Below are positions 30,007 to 35,634 of a stretch of 35,634 nt of DNA, in pieces. A program made the position numbers and the translations under genes. A model generated the notes under the pieces. It searched no databases. It worked only from the letters and a program-made list of their open reading frames with translations, and was not told where the DNA came from. The stretch is from an uncultured Eubacterium sp. (GTDB lineage Bacteria > Bacillota > Clostridia > Peptostreptococcales > Anaerovoracaceae). Position 1 is the stretch's first letter; each line of letters starts with the position of its first letter. The stretch is taken from assembly GCA_937894585.1 (NCBI GenBank), contig CALBGO010000014.1, positions 1 through 35,634 of the forward strand, written 5' to 3'.

Positions 30007-31239
30007 CTATTTCATTGCCGCAAGAATCTTTTCCGGAAGCATCCCGCAGACTTTCTCAGATACGGAAGCAACCGATACCCGAAGGCCTTTCGCCAGCGGC
30101 ACCAGAAAGATTCCTTCTTTTTCCAGCCTCCTGCTGATTTCGTCGGGATTTTCGCACGGAATCGAAACAAAGAATCCCGCATCGAAAGGTACAATCTCAA
30201 GTCCGACTTTTCCTGCCGCCTCTTCAAATGCTTTCCCCCTTGCAAGAAGCATATCTCTGATTTCTTTTCTTTCTTCGGTTACTTTTGATAAAAGAGCTTC
30301 ATCTTCATAAATTCTGGCAATAATGCTCTGTCCTGCTTTTGCACAGTTGGACCAGCTTCCTCTTGACGAAAACTCAAACACTCTGCGAAACTCCTCCGCA
30401 ATTTCTTTCGTCTTCGCTATGCAGAGCGCAGCGCCGGTACGCATACCGTAAAGAGTAAAAGTCTTGGACATACTGTATGCGATAATCGGAAGCACATTGG
30501 CAGGAAGGTTTTCTGTAATCGGAAGAAAACTCCTGTACTTTTCTTCATCTCCCGCAAAATCGATATAAGCCGCATCAATCAGAAGAGCAACTGTTTTACC
30601 CCCGGAAAGTCCGGACAGATACTCTGTAATCCGCCTCCATTCTTCATCGCTTAAAGCATATCCTGTCGGATTGTGAGCCGGTGTATTCAGAATAATTACG
30701 AGGTGACTCTGCTCTTTCAGAATATCATCTGTCTTTTTGCAGAAGGCATCTGTATTGAAAGTCCCCTCCTCAGTAAACATAGTAAAAGTCTCAATCTTTC
30801 TGCCTATTTCGGAAGCGATGGTTCCGTAAGGTGACCAGTGCCAGTCTCCTGTCAAAACCTTGTCCCCCGGCGCAGAGTAATTTGCAATCGTATTTCTGAT
30901 TGCGCCGGTTCCGCCGGGCGTCGCGCATACCTCCACATAACCTTTCGGCTGATAAGAACCCAAAGCTGCGCGGATAACCGCTTCTTTATAAGACGGAATA
31001 CCTCCGATCGGCGCATAGCCTGCATACTCCTCCGCAGTCAGAGCAGAAAAAGTTTCAGCAACAGAAGACAGTACCATGAGATTCCCCTCATCATCCAAAA
31101 GGGTTCCGATGGTTGCATTCACTACAGCTTCATCTCCCTTTTCCGCCGCCATAGCCTTTGCCCTGCTGCTGATTCCGAATATCTTATCTTCTTTCGGGAC
31201 ATTTCTTCCGTTCTGCAATGCCGCGATGTATTCTGTCAT
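30007..31239 (-). CDS. PLP-dependent aminotransferase, class I/II
   Basis: The 410-residue enzyme is a fold-type I aminotransferase. It shows N190-P-T-G, the cofactor aspartate in LLIDAAY (D222), the Schiff-base lysine in SMSKTFTLYG (K259) and a late arginine in LRVSVAS that would bind the substrate carboxylate. YAPIGGIPSYKEAV and CATPGGTGAIRN are typical of aspartate/aromatic-type enzymes. The exact amino donor cannot be read. GGAGG precedes the ATG and a clear promoter lies upstream. It is probably monocistronic and divergent from the SpoIIQ-like gene. Confidence 0.9.
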   Translation of the reverse strand: MTEYIAALQNGRNVPKEDKIFGISSRAKAMAAEKGDEAVVNATIGTLLDDEGNLMVLSSVAETFSALTAEEYAGYAPIGGIPSYKEAVIRAALGSYQPKGYVEVCATPGGTGAIRNTIANYSAPGDKVLTGDWHWSPYGTIASEIGRKIETFTMFTEEGTFNTDAFCKKTDDILKEQSHLVIILNTPAHNPTGYALSDEEWRRITEYLSGLSGGKTVALLIDAAYIDFAGDEEKYRSFLPITENLPANVLPIIAYSMSKTFTLYGMRTGAALCIAKTKEIAEEFRRVFEFSSRGSWSNCAKAGQSIIARIYEDEALLSKVTEERKEIRDMLLARGKAFEEAAGKVGLEIVPFDAGFFVSIPCENPDEISRRLEKEGIFLVPLAKGLRVSVASVSEKVCGMLPEKILAAMK

Positions 31240-31271
31240 ATGTTTATACCTCCAAAAAATTTCTATGTTCC

Positions 31272-31300
31272 ATTATATTATGTTATTTCTGTTTTTACAA
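31272..31300 (-). promoter_or_regulatory. Sigma-A promoter of the aminotransferase gene
   Basis: TTGTAA and a perfect TATAAT are 17 nt apart on the minus strand, with the start about 25 nt upstream of the ATG. Confidence 0.78.
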
Positions 31301-31321
31301 GTTATAATTCGCCGATTATTC

Positions 31322-31351
31322 GTATGATTCCGCGCTTAAAGGGTGATAATA
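31322..31351 (+). promoter_or_regulatory. Sigma-F-like promoter of the SpoIIQ-like gene
   Basis: GTATG is followed after 15 nt by GGTGATAATA. The -10 part fits the sigma-F form GGNRANANTW as I recall it from Bacillus, while the -35 part and spacing (15, not 16) are slightly off. The start would fall only a few bases before the ribosome binding site, so the leader is very short. Confidence 0.5.
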
Positions 31352-31371
31352 ACAGACAGGAGGTGAAGAAT

Positions 31372-32070
31372 ATGCGACAGGCAGAAAAGAAAAAAGGAAA
31401 AGATAAAACGCCTGCGGCACTGATGCTGTGCTTCTGTCTTATTGCGCTGGTATCCGTCTTCACGATTAAAGCCAGCATAGATAAGATTTCCGAAAGCGCG
31501 CCGGATGTTCCCGCAGCTACAAAAACGCAGACAGAACCCGAAAAAGAAAAAGCGGAAGACAAACCGAAGGCTCCCGCCAATGAAGATGCCGAGGAAGTGT
31601 CCGGAAAGATTCCCACAGTAGACAGCAGGGACAGCAAACCGAAAAAAAGTCTGTTTATCAGTCCCATGGATCAGACAGCGGCAAAAATAGTAAAAAAGTA
31701 TTCCATGGATATGGTCATTTACAATCTGACACTGGACCAGTACATGACTCATCCCGGTATAGATTTGGAAGCGCCGCAGGGAACTGCCGTAAAAGCTGCT
31801 GCAAAAGGCACAATTACAGATATTTATGAGGACGATGCCTACGGCACCACCATAGAAATCACTCACAGCGGCGGTTATATTTCCAGATACTGCAATCTGG
31901 AGACTGATAAACTGTGCGAAAAAGGCGATACTGTAAAACAGGGACAGGTCATCAGCAATGTGGGAAAAAGCGCGCTGTATGAATCCCTGGACAAAGCCCA
32001 TCTGCACTTTGAACTTCTGAAAAACGGAAAACACTGCGATCCGGCTTCGGTCATAAAGTTTACGCCGTAA
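31372..32070 (+). CDS. SpoIIQ-like membrane-anchored M23 peptidase-domain protein
   Basis: The 232-residue protein has a short cytoplasmic head, one transmembrane helix (about 15-34), a charged Pro/Glu/Lys linker (about 40-92) and a LytM/M23 domain (about 95-230). Zinc ligands H127-x3-D131 and H210-x-H212 are all intact, as in clostridial SpoIIQ and unlike Bacillus SpoIIQ. The short linker and pattern KKYSMDMVIYNLTLDQYMTH are SpoIIQ-like. SpoIIQ joins forespore and mother cell during engulfment. AGGAGGTG precedes the ATG at 31372. A generic wall M23 hydrolase remains possible. Confidence 0.8.
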   Translation: MRQAEKKKGKDKTPAALMLCFCLIALVSVFTIKASIDKISESAPDVPAATKTQTEPEKEKAEDKPKAPANEDAEEVSGKIPTVDSRDSKPKKSLFISPMDQTAAKIVKKYSMDMVIYNLTLDQYMTHPGIDLEAPQGTAVKAAAKGTITDIYEDDAYGTTIEITHSGGYISRYCNLETDKLCEKGDTVKQGQVISNVGKSALYESLDKAHLHFELLKNGKHCDPASVIKFTP

Positions 32071-32136
32071 TCTGTTGGGATGGGAAGCATACGGCAGTAA
32101 TTGAGAAATATCGGATTACGATATTTTCCATCAAAA

Positions 32137-32165
32137 ATAAGAGCCTTCAGGCTCTTATCTTTACA
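32137..32165. terminator. Bidirectional terminator overlapping the end of trmB
   Basis: ATAAGAGCCT pairs with AGGCTCTTAT. The stem starts in the last codons and stop of trmB and is followed on the minus strand by TTATTTTTG. It also lies about 70 nt after the SpoIIQ-like gene and serves that side with a shorter T-run. Confidence 0.8.
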
Positions 32166-32785
32166 TAATTGATATTCTTTCCGGTTGCTGCGAATTTATC
32201 TTCGTACTCTGTGGTAATATTTCCCTCTGCAAATTCCGATGCGTGTAAATCCCTGCTCATTTCCGCAATTTCAAGACCCATCTCCTCAATCTGTTCCAAA
32301 GTAAAGTCAAACAGTCCTTCGTTATCCGTCTTAAACTGAATAAAACCGCCGTCTGCAATAATCCGGCGATACTGCAGGAGCCGCGCGCCGTAAGTAAGCC
32401 TTCTCTTAGCGTGTCTGTCCTTGGGCCATGGATCACTGAAATTCAGATAAATTCCGGCAAGTTCTCCGTCTGCAAAAAAGTCCCGGATATCTTTTACATA
32501 TTCCAGCACAAAGCGCACATTCTTAAGGCTGTGCTCTTCTGCCTTCTGCAGAGCCCTGAGCACTACGCTGGTGTGTCCCTCAACAGCAATAAAATTTCTG
32601 TCAGGATATTCTGTTGCGCAGCCGGTGATAAACTGTCCCTTTCCGCAGCCGATTTCCAGATAAACAGGATTTTCGTTTCCGAAAAGCTCCTTCCAGCGAC
32701 CTTTGTATTCTTGCGGTTCGGATACGGTAAACTCGGAAAACTCCTGTAATTTGCAGTCTATATCTTTAATCTTTCTCTGTCTCAT
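32147..32785 (-). CDS. trmB: tRNA (guanine-N7)-methyltransferase
   Basis: The 212-residue enzyme methylates G46 of tRNA using SAM. It has the SAM-binding YLEIGCGKGQFI, the FIAVEGHTSVV acidic turn and the diagnostic NFSDPWPKDRHAKRRL. AAGGA precedes the ATG. It lies 18 nt after ecfT and so belongs to that operon. The last codons form part of the terminator. Confidence 0.95.
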   Translation of the reverse strand: MRQRKIKDIDCKLQEFSEFTVSEPQEYKGRWKELFGNENPVYLEIGCGKGQFITGCATEYPDRNFIAVEGHTSVVLRALQKAEEHSLKNVRFVLEYVKDIRDFFADGELAGIYLNFSDPWPKDRHAKRRLTYGARLLQYRRIIADGGFIQFKTDNEGLFDFTLEQIEEMGLEIAEMSRDLHASEFAEGNITTEYEDKFAATGKNINYVKIRA

Positions 32786-32803
32786 ATCTGTTCCTTACAT
32801 CAT

Positions 32804-33601
32804 TTAATAAATTCTCATCAGAATAACGGCTGCCAAAAACAGCGCCAGCAGTCCCATTGCCGCAAAATCACAGCCACGAAGTTTCATCTCGTTCATACGG
32901 GTTCTGCCTTTTCCGCCTCTGTAGCATCTGGCTTCCATAGCCATAGCAAGATCCTGCGCGATCCGAAATGCGCTGACAAAAAGCGGCACCAAAATCGGTA
33001 TCAGCGCCTTTGCCCTGTTCAGAATGTTTCCGCTTTCAAAATCGGCACCCCTTGCCTGCTGCGCTTTCATAATTTTATCCGTTTCCTCAAGAAGAGTCGG
33101 AATAAAACGCAAAGCAATCGACATTACCATTGCGATTTCGTGGGCAGGCACACCGATACGCGAAAGCGGTCTTAAGAGCCGTTCAATTCCGTCGGTCAGG
33201 CTGATCGGTTTTGTCGTCAGTGTCAGAAGAGACGAACCGATAATCAAAAGTATCAGCCGAAGAGCCATAAATGCAGCTCTGTAAAGCCCTTCCTCCGTAA
33301 CTTTCAGAAAGCCTGCCTGCCAAAGCACCCTTCCGTCCGTCATAAAGATGTTCAGACAAAAGGTAAAGATAATAATCAAAAGAATCGGCTTCAGTCCCCG
33401 CAGGATAAAGTTCAAAGGCACACGGCTTACCGCTACCGCAGCCGCCAGAGCGCAGGCAGTGACCGCAAACCCGATAAAATCATTTACCAGAAACACTTCT
33501 ACGATAAATAAAAGCGTTGCAATAATCTTGACTCTCGGGTCCAGTTTATGAATTGCAGACGGCGCTGCATAATATTGTCCAAGTGTAATATCTCTTATCA
33601 T
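32804..33601 (-). CDS. ecfT: ECF transporter transmembrane subunit EcfT
   Basis: The 265-residue protein has hydrophobic helices in the N-terminal half and near the C-terminus, and the two cytoplasmic coupling motifs QQARGAD and MEARCYRGG that contact the ATPases. It links the EcfA pair to interchangeable substrate-binding S components for vitamins and metals; no S component is in the window, so the substrate is open. Its ATG overlaps the ecfA2 stop by 4 nt. Confidence 0.95.
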   Translation of the reverse strand: MIRDITLGQYYAAPSAIHKLDPRVKIIATLLFIVEVFLVNDFIGFAVTACALAAAVAVSRVPLNFILRGLKPILLIIIFTFCLNIFMTDGRVLWQAGFLKVTEEGLYRAAFMALRLILLIIGSSLLTLTTKPISLTDGIERLLRPLSRIGVPAHEIAMVMSIALRFIPTLLEETDKIMKAQQARGADFESGNILNRAKALIPILVPLFVSAFRIAQDLAMAMEARCYRGGKGRTRMNEMKLRGCDFAAMGLLALFLAAVILMRIY

Positions 33602-34455
33602 TGTTTCCTCTGCAAATATTCATACAAAACAGCTTCTGCCTCTTTCACGGTAAGAATGCTGTCATCTATATTAAGACCGCCTTTGCGCAGACGGTGCATA
33701 AAATCCGTCACAGGCGGCACGGAAAGCCCTATTTCCGCAAGGCGCTCCTGCTGACAGAAAACATCCTGCGGCGTTCCCGACATCACCAGTTTACCTTCGT
33801 CCATTACTATGACTTTATCAGATAAATCCGCCACATCAGCCATATTATGAGACACAAATATAATGATATTCTCCTGAGAGCTGTGAACTTTTCGAATCAT
33901 ATTGAGAATTTCTTTGTGAGCGCCCGGATCAAGTCCCGCTGTCGGTTCATCCAGAATCAGCACATGAGGTTTCATTGCAATAACGCCTGCAATCGCAACT
34001 CTGCGCTTCTGTCCGCCGGAAAGTTCAAAAGGCGACCGATCCTTTATTTCTTCATAATCCAGTCCCACCAGCTCTAGAGCCTCGCGGACTCTGCTTTCGA
34101 TTTCCGATTCCGACAGCCCCAGATTTTTAGGACCAAACGCGACATCCAGCGCTACAGTTTCTTCAAAGAGCTGATATTCCGGATATTGAAAAACAAGACC
34201 GACTTTTCGGCGAATTTCCCGCATACTGACGCCCGGCGCCGTAATATCCGTTCCATCGATTTCAACTGTACCGCTGTCCGCCTTCAAAAGCCCGTTCAAA
34301 TGCTGCAGCAGCGTCGATTTTCCCGAACCTGTATGACCGATTACTCCCACAATTTCTTTGTCGTAAATATTAAAGCTCACATGGTCCAGCGCTAGTTGTT
34401 CGTCAGGCATACCTTTGGAATATATGTGTGTTAAATTTCTTACTTGTATTGACAT
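33598..34455 (-). CDS. ecfA2: ECF transporter ATPase EcfA2
   Basis: The 285-residue ATPase has Walker A GHTGSGKST at 40-48, Q-loop VFQYPEYQLF, signature LSGGQKRRVAIAG, Walker B VLILDEPTAGLDP and the switch histidine in VSHN. It pairs with EcfA1 to power vitamin or metal uptake. It overlaps ecfA1 by 16 nt and ecfT by 4 nt, so the three are translationally coupled. Confidence 0.95.
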   Translation of the reverse strand: MSIQVRNLTHIYSKGMPDEQLALDHVSFNIYDKEIVGVIGHTGSGKSTLLQHLNGLLKADSGTVEIDGTDITAPGVSMREIRRKVGLVFQYPEYQLFEETVALDVAFGPKNLGLSESEIESRVREALELVGLDYEEIKDRSPFELSGGQKRRVAIAGVIAMKPHVLILDEPTAGLDPGAHKEILNMIRKVHSSQENIIIFVSHNMADVADLSDKVIVMDEGKLVMSGTPQDVFCQQERLAEIGLSVPPVTDFMHRLRKGGLNIDDSILTVKEAEAVLYEYLQRKQ

Positions 34456-35279
34456 ATATAATCCACCAGTCCTTCAATGGTAATAATTTCTTCCGGGATT
34501 TTGATGCCCCGCTTTCGAAGTCTCTGCCCCAGTTCTACAGCAAGGGGAAGATCCAAACTTGCTTCTCTGATGGTCTCTTCCCTGGAAAAAACCTCCTGCG
34601 GCGTACCGTCCAGAAGAACCTTTCCCCGATCCATAATCACAACCCGGTCAGCCTGAGCAGCTTCGTCCATAAAGTGCGTAATCAGAACTACTGTAATGCC
34701 TCGTTCATGAAGGCTTCGTATAATCGTCATAATTTCGTCTCTGCCCCTTGGATCGAGCATCGCAGTGGGCTCATCGAAAATAATGCATTCTGGTTCCATT
34801 GCAACCACCCCTGCGATTGCAATACGCTGCTTCTGCCCTCCCGAAAGCAGATGAGGCGCTTTTTTACGAAACTTTCCCATATGTACGGATTCTAAAGCTG
34901 CCTCTACCCTATGTCTGATTTCCGACGGCTCTACTCCCAGATTTTCCGGTCCAAAAGCCACGTCGTCTTCTACGATAGAAGAAACCAACTGATTATCGGG
35001 ATTCTGAAAAACCATCCCGGCAGTCTGCCGTATATCCCAGATATGACTATCGTCTCTTGTATCCCAGTTTTTTACATAAACTGTTCCGCCGCCGGGCAAA
35101 AGCAGTCCGTTAAGATTCTTCGCCAGCGTGGATTTTCCCGATCCGTTCCTTCCGAGAACAGCGGTAAAGCTGCCCTTTTCAATATCCAAAGAAACTGAAT
35201 CAATGGCGCGAACCGGTGTCTTTTCGTCTGCGCCGATATATTCAAATATTAAATTCTCGATGCGGATGATATTTTCCAT
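34440..35279 (-). CDS. ecfA1: ECF transporter ATPase EcfA1
   Basis: The ATPase has Walker A GRNGSGKST, Q-loop VFQNPDNQLV, signature LSGGQKQRIAIAG, Walker B CIIFDEPTAMLDP and the switch histidine in ITHF. The ATG at 35279 gives MENIIRIENLIFEYIG, the usual length, with GGAG 12 nt upstream. In-frame ATGs at 35297 and 35315 have no good binding site, and the latter lies in the loop of a strong hairpin. It is the first gene of ecfA1-ecfA2-ecfT-trmB. Confidence 0.94.
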   Translation of the reverse strand: MENIIRIENLIFEYIGADEKTPVRAIDSVSLDIEKGSFTAVLGRNGSGKSTLAKNLNGLLLPGGGTVYVKNWDTRDDSHIWDIRQTAGMVFQNPDNQLVSSIVEDDVAFGPENLGVEPSEIRHRVEAALESVHMGKFRKKAPHLLSGGQKQRIAIAGVVAMEPECIIFDEPTAMLDPRGRDEIMTIIRSLHERGITVVLITHFMDEAAQADRVVIMDRGKVLLDGTPQEVFSREETIREASLDLPLAVELGQRLRKRGIKIPEEIITIEGLVDYICQYK

Positions 35280-35304
35280 CAGCTGTTCTGTCTCCATTTC
35301 CTGT

Positions 35305-35335
35305 TGCGCCCGCATAAAACTTCTGCCCGGGCGCA
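35305..35335 (-). promoter_or_regulatory. Leader hairpin before ecfA1
   Basis: TGCGCCCG and CGGGCGCA form a perfect 8-bp stem with a 15-nt loop right at the start of the predicted ecfA1 transcript. It is GC-rich in an AT-rich neighbourhood and may protect the 5' end or regulate translation. Confidence 0.6.
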
Positions 35336-35349
35336 GTGATAACTAATTT

Positions 35350-35378
35350 ATTATACTACAGTCATAGAAAAGACGCAA
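35350..35378 (-). promoter_or_regulatory. Sigma-A promoter of the ecf operon
   Basis: TTGCGT and a perfect TATAAT are 17 nt apart on the minus strand, with the start near 35343. Confidence 0.78.
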
Positions 35379-35426
35379 ATTTTAAATGATACGATTTTAC
35401 CTATGATTTCATATATTCTTTTCAAT

Positions 35427-35505
35427 CTTTTGCAGGGTGTATGAATAGGATAAAAACAGATTAAATCCTGCATATCATACAATAATTCCCTGCTTTTCAT
35501 ACAAA
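35427..35505. repeat. Operator-like repeats at the right edge
   Basis: CCTGC-AT/TT-ATCATACAA-like units lie at 35466-35482 and 35488-35504 with a 22-bp period (two helical turns). An inverted relative (GCAGGG-TG-TATGAA) lies at 35432-35445. The rest of 35380-35587 shows nothing else. Confidence 0.45.
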
Positions 35506-35587
35506 ATACTCCGCAAAACAAGCAAGCTTTCTGGCATAAAATTTGCTTTCTTAATTATCAAAATATTTCACTATTTTATTCGGGAGT

Positions 35588-35616
35588 TTGACACTTGCAA
35601 AATCACGGTTTAATCT
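35588..35616 (+). promoter_or_regulatory. Promoter pointing out of the window
   Basis: A perfect TTGACA is followed after 17 nt by TAATCT on the + strand. The gene it would serve lies beyond 35634. The operator-like repeats upstream may control it. Confidence 0.6.
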
Positions 35617-35634
35617 AAATATATTGAAATAAAG

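Noticed and set aside
30838..31371. Long N-terminal extension of the SpoIIQ-like frame
   Set aside because: It is antisense to the aminotransferase gene and has no family similarity, whereas ATG 31372 has an excellent ribosome binding site and begins a normal membrane protein.

Overview
The window is part of a chromosome from an anaerobic, probably spore-forming Clostridia-type Firmicute. The evidence for this is the gene order of the S10-spc-alpha ribosomal cluster, strong GGAGG-type ribosome binding sites throughout, zinc-type (C+) S4, S14 and L36, a rubrerythrin/PerR/desulfoferrodoxin set for oxygen defence, and a SpoIIQ-like M23 protein with a sigma-F-like promoter. The genus cannot be read from the sequence alone.

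Positions 1-480: the 3' end of an unrecognised gene on the + strand and a shared terminator. Positions 485-16548 (all minus strand): a 16-kb ribosomal operon read from rpsJ to rplQ (rpsJ, rplC, rplD, rplW, rplB, rpsS, rplV, rpsC, rplP, rpmC, rpsQ, rplN, rplX, rplE, rpsN, rpsH, rplF, rplR, rpsE, rpmD, rplO, secY, adk, map, infA, rpmJ, rpsM, rpsK, rpsD, rpoA, rplQ). A good sigma-A promoter and a hairpin-rich leader of about 280 nt precede rpsJ. Most junctions are 0-28 nt, but six are enlarged and filled with hairpins. Two of these hold duplicated elements: three 95-bp tandem copies between rpoA and rplQ, and two 75-bp copies between infA and rpmJ.

Positions 17194-20122: a stress block with PerR and rubrerythrin in one autoregulated operon (a perfect dyad overlaps a consensus promoter), an ECF sigma factor with a small membrane partner, and desulfoferrodoxin. 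Positions 20256-22919: pseudouridine kinase behind a TGS/ThrRS-like nucleoside kinase. Its pathway partner psuG lies about 8 kb away under its own promoter. Positions 23133-25770: small membrane and hypothetical proteins, a YdbC/PC4-like protein, and a metallophosphoesterase divergent from a DUF3887-like protein, joined by a perfectly palindromic bidirectional promoter.

Positions 25861-35315: a D,D-carboxypeptidase with a C-terminal FnIII-like domain, exonuclease III, psuG, a class I/II aminotransferase, the SpoIIQ-like protein, then an ecfA1-ecfA2-ecfT-trmB operon. The ECF energising module is often found just after rplQ in Firmicutes, but here it lies elsewhere. The right edge has operator-like repeats and a promoter pointing out of the window.

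The best candidates for something undescribed are the duplicated two-hairpin elements inside the ribosomal operon, where sequence differences between copies keep the RNA pairing, and the symmetric bidirectional promoter at 25297-25333. No CRISPR array, insertion sequence, tRNA or rRNA gene was seen.
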